The position numbers and the translations under genes are program-made. A DNA stretch of 64,000 nucleotides from positions 20,770,001-20,834,000 of the forward strand of contig NC_079883.1 in the NCBI RefSeq assembly GCF_029227915.1, written 5' to 3'. This DNA comes from Hydractinia symbiolongicarpus (lineage: Eukaryota > Cnidaria > Hydrozoa > Anthoathecata > Hydractiniidae). The stretch's first letter is position 1; each line of letters begins with the position of its first letter. Of the stretch, positions 51,504 to 63,845 are shown one piece after another. Under the pieces are notes generated by a model. That model saw only the letters and a program-made list of their open reading frames with translations, did no database searches and had not been told where the DNA came from.

Positions 51504-53267
51504 TTTTTTTACTAAAGAAAGCTATATACTACCAATAGCACAAAACACCAGTTTTAAAATAGACAATCTTTTTAGATATATTTTTTTATTTTGTTTATAC
51601 TTCTTTAAATAAGTGTTTTAATTTTAAGTAGATTTAAGGATTTCCATGAGAATTTTAACTTTTTTTTCGAAGAAATCATCATATTTTCTGAAATAATATT
51701 TTTAGAAGATTTAAGGCGACTATTTTCTAAGAAAATTGAAAAGATTTAAGATTTTTAAGCAACAGAAAAACAAAGTATAATAGAAGCAACTCTAAATGTA
51801 AAAACACACAACAAGTACTTTCTTTACACTAAACTAAAAATAAGAAATTTAAGGCTAAATAAAATAAAATAAATGGAAGAGTAACTGTCACTAGTGACGA
51901 AAAACAGTTGCTTGTATAAGCATTTTTGTGTTGTTATTTTGGTAAATGATTCGCAAATCTGATGTAACGCCTCCTTGCACTTTTTAATAATCAAATACAG
52001 TTTATTCCAGCACTCAAAGTTGCTTATTTATAAATAATCTCAGCACTAAATATTGCTTAAAACCATCTATACTTAAAAGTTAGTTCATCTTTGTTTTATA
52101 ACCTCAAACAAAAATGTGGGATGTGGTGGGTACACAGATAAAGAAGTTTCTTACTATACTAGAAGCTGACAAAAACTTTTTAAAAGAGGCGGTTGAAAAA
52201 TGTAATAATTAGCTAAAAGAGAATACACAGCAAGTTTTATTACTTGTGTAACTCTCCTTCATTATATTTATTCTATTTTTTAATGCTGGAAATCAACTGT
52301 GTAAGAAACCAGGCCTGTTAAATAATTATTTTGCATGTTTTTGTTGCACAATTTCTTACAGAAAGAAAACCCCTATACACTTGTTGCAACACCCTCAACC
52401 ATTATAATTATTCATTTTTTTTGACCAAATAAATTGTTGCCAATATGTTTATATTTAATTATAATTTTTAATTTTAAGAAGTTGCAAGACAGCAGCAATT
52501 TTATTTTTACTGTCACTCATTCCATAAACTTTTATGACTGTGTTCACGACCAAATTTACTCTACTTTTTCCAAGCTGAAAGCAGCAACATCACCATTAAA
52601 TTCTGAATGCAGTGTTTTACAAAAAGCACACAAGCTTTTATGATAACCACGAAAATTGCAATTTTACATAATAATTCATGTATTAGTTCTTTTTTGAATT
52701 TTAGCACCAGAAACGTGATAAAATAAACTGGTTAAGCCAAAACATCAAAAAAAAAATTTTTGTAGTTGCTAAAGTACAAAGCTGAGCATTAAAAGTTGCT
52801 TCAAGATTAAAACCATCCTAGCTTATTGATTGATTGTATACTGCCAAACAGAATGCAGTAACTATGCCAAAAATGTTTTACTTCTTGTAATAAAAATATC
52901 ATCTTCTTAAATATAGGTCGCTTCATGTAAGGCCAATGTCACTACTAGGCAAGAGGCTATATGTAGAAAAAAAGGACTATAGAGACAGAGAAAGATGACG
53001 ATTGACATTACACTTCAAATCGTATTCAAGAAAAAAAACTATGTGGTCAAAATTTTCATAGATGAGCAGTGCGATAGAAAAAGCTTGACAAGTAAAAATT
53101 CTTGTGGCAATTAAGAACCTGAACCGCCAAATGATAAGATTTGGGTACCAGAGCTTCTACTACAATACTTTCTTAAAATTTGTTACTACTGCCTGAAAAA
53201 TCTCCTGTGTAAATGTGGCTCTTACTGATAGGTTAAGGCACAACTGAAACAGTATGGCTTGTAGCAA

Positions 53268-53297
53268 AGATTACACACAAAATTTTGTGTGTAATCT
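53268..53297. repeat. Perfect 30-bp palindrome
   Basis: AGATTACACACAAAA is followed with no spacer by its exact reverse complement. Perfect loopless palindromes of this length are unexpected by chance in 64 kb. No matching terminal repeat was seen nearby. Confidence 0.9.
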
Positions 53298-53574
53298 GTA
53301 CATGTTTAAGAAATAAACTTTTCCACTGTTGCTCTACAAACTTTATTACCTTAAAAATATGTTTATAAGCTGTATCACCTGACAACTTATTCATTTATCA
53401 CAAGTTTAAAAATTTCTGCATATATATATGTTTATGAAGAAAGAAATTGTTAGTCTAGTTTAGAATAGATGGCTACACATACAGCTCTACAGATATGCAT
53501 CTTTCTCAACGAAGTAAAGCTATTTCTTTGCATCTCTTTTCTTGAGCTCTGCTCACTGATTAAACTTGAAAATT

Positions 53575-53607
53575 AAATTTGCTAGAAAAATCTTTTCTAG
53601 CAAATTT
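53575..53607. repeat. Hairpin with 15-bp perfect arms and 3-nt loop
   Basis: AAATTTGCTAGAAAA (53575-53589), loop ATC, then the exact reverse complement (53593-53607). Confidence 0.85.
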
Positions 53608-54440
53608 TTTTTCTAGCTAGCTTTTTTTCTTTTTTTTTTCTTTTTTTTCTTTTCTAGCTAGCTAGCTACCTAGCTATATACAACAACTGGCAAATAAACA
53701 AATAAAAATTGATAGCTAAATACATATATTTATGCGTAATAATCCCAAAAGAGAGAGTGGCATACTAGTTAGCCAAAGTACAGAAAACAACACACAGGGT
53801 AGGATCCGTCAAACAATAATCCTCATCACCCGTTCTCTTTCTCCAACTCGATTGATGCCGCAAATCTCAACAACACACCGTTACAGTCACAGTTTCGTAT
53901 CTCAAGATTTGTCCCATATATGGTGAAATTGTGTCCATATAAGGCAAATGTTTTCGTCTAGGAAAAAATAATGGCGCGACAGCTGCAGCAGAATGTAAAG
54001 GCAGTTCTGGCTCGGATTTTAAACGTTCTTGCTGAAAAAACTGAATATTATGGGAGTCACAAGGAATGCTAACTATATACAACAGGATGTATGTACCTTT
54101 ACTTTTTACCTTTTTTGGTAGCTAAACATTTTTTGTTGAGGTAATTACAACACAAAATCTATAGCTAGCTAGCTTTACTCTAGCCTAGCTGATGACACAA
54201 TACAGGGTATAGTAACCCAACTTTCCTTTTTCTTTTGGCTAGCTTAATGGCAATTTGCATAAAAATGTAGCTGCTATGTTGCCATCAGTGCTATTGTAGC
54301 TCTGCAGCTACAATATCAGCACTCACTGATGATACGCACTCTAGTGTAGAGTACTCCAAAGCCTTTCTAATGCACTTCAAAAGGACATGTACTTTGTACA
54401 CATAGGTGTTATTAAGTATGAGTGTTACTTAATCCTACTA

Positions 54441-54863
54441 GATAAATGCGCTTATTTTACATGGTTTGCCTCACAAATTTAAGGGATATACCCTGTCTAT
54501 TACTTCTCCAGGAAAGGCCTGGAAGTAATATAGATGCGGAGTCCTAAAGTATTTGTGGTGCCGTAGATTAGTGGTTATAGCTGTGCGGGAGGCCGGGCTT
54601 CGATTCCTCTTGACAGCGATTCAACATGGGCAAGTGAATGTTACCATAGGCCCGGGTTAACCCAAGCCATGCGAGGGAATTTGGAGAGATGGCACACTGT
54701 GTGGGCCGTTGGATGTTGCCAGGAGTTGTCTGGTAGAGCGTGGGCTTGAGGACTACTATACTCGAGGACTCCCCATCTAAGCCATGGCCCCTCCTGGAAA
54801 TAATAGACAGGGTATATCCCTCGATATTTGTGAGGCTAGCCATGTAAAATATGCACATCTATC
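54441..54863 (+). mobile_element. tRNA-derived SINE body flanked by about 70-bp inverted repeats
   Basis: The interior has a tRNA-like head: an A-box-like TAGATTAGTGG at 54564-54574 and a B-box-like GGCTTCGATTCC near 54596-54607. A body follows with AAGCCATGCGAGGGAATTTGG, shared with the SINE copies at 4.2 and 55.2 kb. Outside this, 54441-54516 and 54786-54863 are diverged inverted repeats of each other (both read GATARATG...TTTTACATGG...CCTCACAAAT...GGGATATACCCTGTCTATTA...CCAGGA when oriented alike). The whole is therefore a fold-back unit of about 420 bp. SINEs normally have no terminal inverted repeats, so this is either a SINE that inserted into a MITE or a composite family. Confidence 0.6.
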
Positions 54864-55157
54864 TATCTATTTAATGCTCATTTTGAGTTACGCAGACTTT
54901 TTTAAAAAAAGCCTTCACCCTTTTAATCAACTGTTGCATAAAGCCTGACTCCCACCAGACATAAACATTTCAGAAAAAACGTGTCATGAACTGTTGTATA
55001 CATTGTAACATGTTGCGCATTCGAAGCGGTAGTTGCATTCATTTCGTTTTTATCTACTTAACTAAACGTTCTCTTGTGGTTAATTAAAAAACTGCTGGTT
55101 CTCTGTTGGTTACTTCAAAATACTGCTGGTTACTGCTGGTTCCTACTTTAGGAAAAG

Positions 55158-55297
55158 CAGCCATGCCCCAATTTCCCTCACATGGCTTGAGTTGTGATAA
55201 CATTTTCTTGCCAAAATTAAATCGCTACCAAGAGAAATTGAGCCCCAGTCTCCCACACAAATTGTGAGAGTTAAAACCACTAACCTACGGCGCCACA
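55158..55297 (-). mobile_element. tRNA-derived SINE copy, opposite orientation
   Basis: On the minus strand it begins GTGGCGCCGTAGGTTAGTGG, nearly identical to GTGGTGCCGTAGATTAGTGG of the copy near 54555. It continues through GGGAGACTGGGGCTCAATTTC and ends with CAAGCCATGTGAGGGAAATTGGG. It is the same SINE family and lies about 400 bases from the first copy, head facing away. Confidence 0.65.
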
Positions 55298-56160
55298 ATA
55301 ATTATTTACATATTTGGTGATTGACAATGTAAAACTGTGTATTTATTATTAGATAATATATTTTCCTTATTTATATAGCTTGGGAAGAAATGACATTTGC
55401 GATGTGAATAATGAGACATGAAATGGATCTACGAAAAGATTGGCATACAAATTTAGCAGCACATTCTATGGTCATAGAGGAAGACAATATGTTACCTTAG
55501 TTATATATATTTTTTTATTTGTTATATATCTTATACTCGGTAGCAGCATGAACACTGAATATGAAAAAGCTAGACATGAAACTTATAAAAACTTAAATTA
55601 ATGTTTGTTCCAATGCAGTCAAGCATGTATATATGTAAACCAAAAACATATTTGCTTTATTTTATGTATATAAAATAATTTTATTGAAAGCACTTCTTTT
55701 CTATTCCTAAGGCAGATTTTCAAATAGAATTTATTAAGTATTTAAACACAGCTTTGATTGAAGTCAGTAAGAAGTCTGTGTTAAATATCAAGAGCTTTGT
55801 TACCTGAACTTTGACATTATATATAGAAAAAGTTATTAACACCTTTTACACCTACACACACTACATATCTTGGTAAAGTCGTAACGATGTTAGCTCCTTA
55901 GTGTGAACAAGGCGATAAGATCAGTGACAATAACAATTTCATGACAGTTAGATATTATGTCAACAAAATTATGAAACAAACAATGATAGAAGCCCCAGTA
56001 CAGTGATTGTATTATAATATACGTGGATACTTTTTACTTTTGTAAATATTCAGGCTTCTATATAAAATCACGCACCATATTTAATAATAGATTTTAGGCT
56101 TATCACTTTTGTAACCTGATAATGTTACTTTATATCGTTTTGCACAATCTTCTTAGTCAG
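55298..56160. other. AT-rich spacer, no feature recognised
   Basis: No open frame, repeat family or RNA gene is supported between the SINE copy and the 3' end of the KDZ pseudogene. Confidence 0.5.
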
Positions 56161-56163
56161 TGT

Positions 56164-59100
56164 CTACTCAAACGCACCGTAGTAACCAATCTTCATTCTA
56201 GTCCGGCTACTATTAAAAACTTTAATGTTCCACTGGTGTATGAAGAATTGAACGTAAAACGTAAAATGCGCTTGTCCCATTAATTTTGCCGAGGCTTTAA
56301 TTCCTTGCAGAAAGCTGTTAAATTGTTCACAGATACTTGTGTTCGGTGAGTTCATTCCACTTAACCTGCTACTGTTGTAGGCTTGAGAGCATTTATGGCT
56401 GAATCCGTGGAGCACGTCATGAAAAAAACGCGTGTCTTGAAAATACCCAGATTCTCGATTTTTGGCGTACTCGCTTAAGCCACAAGCAAAATCGTAAAAA
56501 CTGGTTTTGGGCCCTTTTTCCAAATGGGTATACAATGATGCCAGTGCGTCTTTTCTTCCTTCACTTCCTGTTATAATGTGAAACCCAAGACAGTGACCAT
56601 GATAAGGACAAAACCACAAAAAAGATATGTTGTCCCTTTTTTGACACGTCCGGGTACACCTTCCGACATCTAACATCTGGGGTGTCATCATTTGCGGTGT
56701 CTTTTATTTCCCTTTTATCCATGGAAAAACTTCGCATTTTTCTTATTTGCTCTCCATTCTCAGTAAAGTAGTACGCTCGACCGTACTTCGCCGGGTTATA
56801 AGTACCTTCTAATTTCTGAGTTGGTGCAGGTGGAGTATTAAAAGAATGTATAGATTTTACACGCTCGCATACGTGTACGAAAAAGCTAAGCGTGTCCTCG
56901 GGAATCGTCCCATTATGAACGAGGAATGATTGTATCATTAACCATGCCATCTCAGGACAATATGTCTTAACATCTTCGGCAAACGCCAAAGTGTCCATAC
57001 TGCTAGTGCTAAAAAAACTGTTCAGCTTTTTTGCTAAAGCGATAGGACATATGACATCAACGGAACAATCAGTAAACAGCATCTATAACAACTTGGCGGC
57101 GGCCAGTTGTTCGTTTCGATCTATACCTTCCTGTTGTATGTTAAAAACGCGAGAAATAAAAGGTACAACTCGATCATCAAGTAACTGCACATATTCTTTG
57201 AACATAAGTGACGAAATCTGGTTATAATCCCCATCAATTATAAATCGACACATTTGTTGAAAAGTGTCTCGCGCCAATTTGCAAAATGCTGCAGTGTTGT
57301 TCATGGATGTGGGAATAAAGCACCGATCCAATCGTCTCAGTTTCGTTTCCAAAATTTCAGATTCGTTGGAGCGTTCAATGGGTGAAACAAATGCTTGTTT
57401 AAAATTTAATCCAATTTTCGTTCCATCACAAGCAAGTGAATTGCATTTTCCGCCGCACCAAGAGCAGGACATACGAAAGTCGATTTTCATATGCGATGCC
57501 CATGCAAACCACCACGCAATAAAGATCGACTGGACATAAAAGATTTGCCTGTCGGAAACAGGCGCTTGTACGTTTTATTCATGGACATGGTAAATCCTGA
57601 AAATGTTTGTTTTCCGCTATTTACAGCATCAACAAACATCCAACCAATTTCATATCCGGCACACGTGTGAGCGGAAAGCCTGAATATACACTCATCCTCT
57701 CCAGCCCATGATCTTATGCATGTACCTTGAAGACATTTTCTTTTCCAGACTTTTGCTCCTACGGCGCCTAAAAAGATTGGATTGGTAAATCTGGCTATTT
57801 TGATGGAAAATGGCTTCGTTTTGGAAAAAGGCTTCTCAAAATTGATAATCTTTTACCTAAGCTTAAAAACAGCGTAGTCTTTCCGACTTCTTCCAATAGA
57901 CCATCTGGATTTTCGTCAGACGTCCATCCGGCCTAAGTATCAAAACATATTAACCTTAATCAACTAATTCTAAGAGAGTAATAGTTTTTCTAAATGGTTG
58001 AAACATTTACCTGGCAAGTACACGTTCCATTAGCACTAGGAACGAACAATGGGAAAGCTTCTGGTTCTTTAATATCTATTCTACTTCGTTGATAGAATTG
58101 TATACTTAAGTTGTTTGAATCTGGATTGGAATCAACAATTTGAGTAGAAGGACAATTCTTGCCAAAGGTCCATAACCCACATGCAACATCAAATATATCT
58201 TCCCACTACGAAGAAAAGATGTGTGTAAAATGCCGAATGTCCATAGATTCAAAATAATTCTGACAAAAAATGTTTACTTTCTAAAGTCAAGCTTAAACTT
58301 TAAAGGATTTTTTTTTTTACTTTTTTCTCAATTTTTAACGTTGCTTTGTTTCCTCAAAAAATTATTTTTTAAGTATGCTTTTATAAGTACATAGGTTTGG
58401 CTGTAATAAGTAAAACTAACAACCTTTTCAGAGGGTAAAGTATCATCTTCATCACTGCTATCACCATAGTTACCATCATCAACCTCGATATCCATCTCCA
58501 TCCTCGTTGGCACTTCGTCAAAACTTTCTTTTAGTAATTTAAGATGTTGACAAAGTGATGAACAATCAGTTAAATTTCTTACATTTCGTTTTGTTGATTG
58601 GTTCTTTGATAAACGACATTGAGTTGAGTGACATGTTGCGATTTGTTTGTGAGTCTTGTCAACATTACACACTGTAACAAATTCAACTTGATCTGCAACA
58701 ATAGAAAAACGTTTAACGCCTGTTTTGGCGGGAAGTGAAATGACTTGATCGTTCGTACATTCAAGAGCTTCCAGAACAATCTAAGATTTAAAATAAAAAA
58801 AATTAAAACAGACTTACACAGATTTATAACAACCCTTTCTGTCAGAGTTTCTTATTGACACAACACATATAGTTAATTAAGGAGATTATTTTCAAAATTT
58901 GACCCCTTATGCTACCCAATAATTTGTCCGGTATTTCTTACAAATGTAGTTACAAATGAATATAACAAAACACACCTGTTTGTTAATATGTTCTGGAATA
59001 ATCGCTGATTCGTTTAAACCGTCAAAATCTACAAATATCATTAATTCCTTCATTAAGCGACAATGGCAACACGTGACCCTCTCTCTCGCATTTGCATAAT

Positions 59101-61873
59101 GTCCATGATCAACATCGATTGAGGCTTGCAACGTACTAAAGATTTTACATTGGCATGTAATTATCGGTGTCGTTTCCGTTTTTACCGCAGTAACATGAAC
59201 GTATTCATAATTCTAAAAATTCGAGAAATATAACGGACATTAAAATGTTATTTATAGATGGAGAACATTTTAAGGCAAAAAATCAGTATAAATAAAAGTT
59301 GGAAAAAAATTAATAGCTCGTAACCGTGTCTGTTGTTACCGTCCGTCTATGTCTGGCGTATATTGTTATGTAATGATTGCAAGAAGCTGAAAAATGTACA
59401 TAGCGATTACATAGAGAGTTGAAAACAGCTAAATTTAAACAAATTGAAATTAATTTGAACGTTAAGAGAAAGAAAAGGTTACCATAAAGTCTCCACTGTA
59501 GATGTCGTAACCACCCATAGCAACAACTTGTTTATTTTCGTTTCTTAATCTCTAGTGAAGACGGTTATGACGGAATAATTCACCACAGAAATATTTATAA
59601 AGATTTGTTCCGCAATCATCTGCCAAGTTTGGATAAATGGCTGGTGTTATAGTTGCCGCTTGTTTTGACCTTACTGCAACAGGATATCGTTTCCGATAAG
59701 GTTCTCCAGACCTCTTTTTTGAATACGGAATTTCGCATTTGGAACCGAACAAATTGTTCAGGCACGCGTCAATTATATTTCCTGGGTCATTTCTGTAACA
59801 CCATGCTTGTATGATCCGGTTTCTTGGTGACCCGGGATAGTACTTCATAGATGTGGAAAACCGTTGTTCATACTTCAATTGTAAGGAACTAGCAGGCCAG
59901 TCCCACCGATGGTGGTTTGATAAAGATGAAATAATAGAAAACTGATCGTTCAGAGAAATCACAGAGGGATATTGCTGAAGGAGACATCTCCGTATGCTTT
60001 GTGAAAATGTTGACTTGGAACGATATTTGACAATTTGAGGTTGGAGTGTTGAACAAATTTCTTTATTATCGCATATAACGTGACTAAAATACAAAAAAAA
60101 AAACACAGAAATAATAGGAAACAGAAGGATAATTCAGTATAATCATTTCATCGCATGCGCGCAAGGTTACATACGTACCGATTCTCAATTTTATTTTCAT
60201 TTGCCTCAAACTTTTGGCTGTTGTGCAACGTAATACCAAAAACAAATAGACATTTCACTTTTTCTGATTGTATGGTTGGCATAATCGAGCTCATAGTATT
60301 GTAAAAACTATTTTTGTTGCCTTTTATATTCCTTGAAGTTACATTCTTCTTTTTTTCGTTGCAATTTTCTAAAGAAATAAAGATACGGCTCTTTAAATTA
60401 TAATTTACGAGAGCAAAAGTTTGTTTCTAATTTCAATAATCTGACAAAGCAATCGCAACTTGGTTATTGGAAAGTATGATGCGTTAAGAAAAGCACATTC
60501 GTCCAAGATACGCAGAAACTGCAGCGATACATCAACTTCTAAAATGGATTGGGAAATAAAAAAAGCCTTGCAACTTTCTTTTATTCTAGCTTAAATTTAA
60601 AACACTCTTCTACCAGATTATAATAACGATTACTTAATACGAATTACCAGAATTGCGCATTGTTTGGTATAATTTTATAGATCTGATTTTTTCCATGTTG
60701 ACATCATCCATTGTATAGACATGGTAGGGTAACAGGTCATTCGTTAAACCTAAGCGTTGCTGAATAAAACACTGCCCTTCGTTATGAAAATACCCTTGAA
60801 ATCCACCAGATTCAAAAAGGCGGCACACATAAACTCTACTTCTATTTGCAAAACAGAGCAATAAAACACATCATCATAATAACCAGATGCTGTCATTGTC
60901 AAGCAAGTGTCCTCTGCTTTTATTATCGCGTTGCTCGCTTTAAAACAAGATGAAAGCATTGCCGTTGTTATTGAAGTCTCCAAATCTAACGCTTCGTGGC
61001 ATTTATTTAAATTTGCCAATGCGATTTTCTTTTTATCTGTCTCTGCCTCCACTGAATAGGCTAAATATGACAAGGTAAATATGATATAGAACACAATACT
61101 CAGTAATTCTTTTAATATGGTGACAACGCAAAGTTTAGCTGTTATCACGTTAGCAAAGTAGTGAACGATGGGTTAACATTACTGACAATATGTATCAACA
61201 TTCTTAAATCTGCCATCTTTTAGTCGCAAGATATGAAGTGGGAAAATATGAAAAATATTTATATATATATTGCTTCCTTTGAAGAAAATGTAAACTACAG
61301 TCAACTCCCTCTAACTCTAATCTTTTTACTGTCGAGTGGGACATACTTCAATTTTATGTATGGTAATGCATTCTTGATACAGTTTAGCATGATAATCTTA
61401 AAGCGTACTAACTTTGCGTAAGTATGTAATATATTATATCCAACCGAAAAGTTAACACTTAAAATGTTTACAATAATTTCTTTTCGTCGTTTTAGTAAAT
61501 TTTACCTTCCTCAGTGAACAGTTCGATTTACTGAACATTATAACTAAGAGTAGGCTTAAGAGCGGTTTGCAAGGTACCCGAGGTCAGAGTTAACGGGTAA
61601 GTATTATCTTTAAGGAATACTCATGATAACGACGCTAGTGTTGGAGGTCATAAAATTTCGAGTTGTTTAGAGTTTCGGGAGTTGACAGTATATTAATCAC
61701 CTACACGAGTTGGCAAGATCTGTTGACGTGATACTGAAATTAGTATCTTCTAAACCACTGTCAATAATAACATTGGAAGCAACCTCCATGTCTTTAACTA
61801 ACACCTCTGGAACTTCTTCTAATGATGTCAGCATTGCATTATATTCTACTTCATCCGTACTTATGGCGTCCAT
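56164..61873 (-). pseudogene. KDZ-type (HMGXB3-like, CxC5/CxC6) transposase gene, multi-exon, inactivated
   Basis: Supported exons, phases agreeing where neighbours are clear: 60179-60368, 59483-60083, 58976-59212, 58424-58780, 58011-58205, 57857-57932, and a long last exon 56164-57767. Probable N-terminal exons are 61705-61873 (MDAISTDEVE, acidic) and about 60840-61060. The middle carries repeated C-x-C/H zinc-binding patterns and the CxC6-like KTTLFLSLGAVG..KRKCLQGTC stretch. Next comes WFAWASHMKIDFR, then CSWCGGKC..ACDGTKIGLNF. The last part reads WFCPYHGHCLGFH, TSFYDFACGLSEY, DTRFFHDVLHG.SHKC and CEQFNSFLQGIK, the catalytic-core pattern of Kyakuja-Dileera-Zisupton transposases and the domesticated HMGXB3. 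Lesions: in-frame TAG at 59552-59554 and at 57083-57085, and frameshifts near 57530-57560 and 56620-56690. It is therefore a decayed transposon copy, not a working gene. No terminal repeats were identified. Confidence 0.72.
60634..61148 (-). pseudogene. Unrecognised coding-like segment upstream of the KDZ core (two overlapping frames)
   Basis: Two minus-strand frames overlap at 60750-60861. The upstream frame reads a hydrophobic stretch, then AETDKKKIALANLNKCHEALDLE..., with an acceptor (ATTTAG) at 61061-61066 before its hydrophilic part, which fits the exon 61705-61873 in phase. The downstream frame reads VCRLFESGGFQGYFHNEGQ...LTNDLLPYHVYTMDD and looks protein-like. A frameshift or an unseen splice joins them. 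They probably belong to the N-terminal half of the KDZ element, but I do not recognise a domain. Confidence 0.35.
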
Positions 61874-61879
61874 ACTTAA

Positions 61880-63370
61880 CTTACTAACTATGAAATTAAA
61901 AAAATAACTATATCTGTGAAAGGGGATAACAGGTCGAATTAATAAACGGAAATATAACTACATTAAACCTGCTGGTGTTAAGAATAAAAAAACGAATTCG
62001 TGTACAATATTTCTTTACCATAAAACAAAATTTTAAGGTATTATTTTTCACAAAACTCACGACAATAACTCAAATTACAAGAAAATGAGAACAAAAAGTA
62101 AACAGTCTTCAATAGTTAGCTCGTTACTTTCTATTTTTTAGATAATTACAAAACAAAATAAATTGAGTATAGGTTGTACAAAACAACAAAATTATAAAAT
62201 ATCTCTAAGCTCTACCAATATTTGATTAGAAACATGAGTAACCATCAAGGAGTAAAAAGATTCCTTGCAGATAGTAATTTCTATTTGGGATATTCGACAT
62301 ATAAAAACGTCATTCAAACGCAAAACATAAATTCGTATAATAAGAGTCCATTTTAAAAAACCTTTAGCAAATTTAAATTAGGGTAAAACTGCCAAAATTC
62401 CCAGCTAATGAAATTATTTCCTTTTATCATGTGATTTGTTTTAGACAATTAAAGAAGTTTCAAAATACAGAACATAGTTTTAGAAGATGTTTCTTTAGGC
62501 AAAGAAAATTGTAGAAAATATAATTTACCTTGCCTCACACCCAGACGGACTTTTTTCAAATTATATAGGAGATATTATTACAGCAATCGTCTTTTTCTGG
62601 TTTTTCAAATTTTACTCATTTTTATATATATATATTTATAACAATCACAACAACTATTACCATAGAACAAAAACGACTTTCATGTTTATAATATGCTATT
62701 TTGCTGTTCTTCCATCATAACGTTTTAATCGGTTGTTTTTCTTACAATCGGGTTGTAATCAATAAATTCCATCACGAACTGCATATTCACACATACCTAC
62801 TGGTGCCTGATGTTAGACTAAAACAAAAATAACAAAATATAAATTATTGATGTGCAAATAGAGGTTATCCTATATAATGTGAGGATCAGGTCCATGACCC
62901 CTAGGTTCCAAAAACTTTTTTTCCTTTATTCGGTTCAGATTCTACCCTTTTGTATCTCAATAATAATAAGTAGTCCAAAAATTAAATAGAGTATATATTG
63001 TTTAAATGACTTTCTGTGCAACTCATTATTTTGATTTCGCATTAAGCACAATAAACACATAAAAGCAAAAAATTGAAGTAATCATAGAAATAAATCAAAA
63101 AAAAACTATTTACTAAAAAGATTAATTCCAGTGCCTTTTAGATCTTGCCTCTAAAAAATCTACGATTTACATTTCATTTAGCCCTCTGTGGTTTCGCTTT
63201 TTTACCTACTAAATAGCGTGTGTACAAAAATTCATAAATTTTGAGTAATTTTGGAAATTCATTTATTGTACAGATTTCATACACATGAACTATCCACAAG
63301 ATGTTGGTATTACTTTTTGCTGTCGATGGATATAGATATATATTGGCGTTGATTCCATATGTGTAAGTAA
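61880..63370. other. AT-rich DNA with no feature recognised
   Basis: No convincing coding, RNA or repeat signal was found; there is a short (TA)n run near 62625. Confidence 0.5.
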
Positions 63371-63385
63371 ATATTACCATTGCCC

Positions 63386-63845
63386 TGTGTAAGAAGTGTT
63401 ATGTTGTATGGTAGTGAGGCATGGGCAGTGAAGCAGGAAGATCTTGACCTTTTAAAAAGGAATGATATAAGAATGGTTAGGTGGATGTGTAACGCCAGTC
63501 TGAGAGACAGAAAGAGTTCAGATGAGCTAAGAAGCAGGATAAGTATCCGTAGAATTAAAGATGTTATCCAGATAAGAAGATTGAATTGGCTGGGGCTCTT
63601 GGAAAGAATGGAGGAGGATAATTGGGTAAGAAAGTGTGGAGACTTGATAGTTCCTGGGGCAAAGCCCAGAGGCAGACTGAGAAAGACTTGGCAGGAGGTT
63701 ATAAGGACAGACTTGATACAGCAGAAGTTGAGTTTAGATCTAACACAGTCTAGATCAGATTGGAAGAGGGTCATTAATATACCTCGTCCAACCCATGCTA
63801 GCATGGAAAACGGACGTTAAGCCAAGAATGATGATGATGATGATA
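63386..63845 (+). mobile_element. 5'-truncated LINE (non-LTR retrotransposon): C-terminus of reverse transcriptase and 3' tail
   Basis: The open frame reads VMLYGSEAWAVKQEDLDLLKRNDIRMVRWMCNASLRDR, then IKDVIQIRRLNWLGLLERMEEDNWVRKC, then PRGRLRKTWQEVIRTDL. This is the well-known C-terminal segment of animal LINE reverse transcriptases: LYGSExW, RRMLRWMxGxSLxDR, RRRLRWxGHVxRM, RGRPRxxW. The frame ends at 63818-63820, and a short (ATG)n repeat at about 63828-63845 looks like the 3' terminal repeat used in target-primed insertion. The polymerase and endonuclease parts are absent, so this is a typical dead-on-arrival copy. Confidence 0.88.

Larger units (their letters stand above)
51154..54440. 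other. Intergenic region upstream of CCDC88
   Basis: This stretch should contain the CCDC88 promoter and 5' UTR, but no TATA box or upstream exon could be fixed. It holds three palindromes (listed separately) and pyrimidine/CTAG-rich low-complexity runs near 53610-53680. Open frames such as 52434-52643 and 53732-54082 lack supporting features. Confidence 0.5.
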
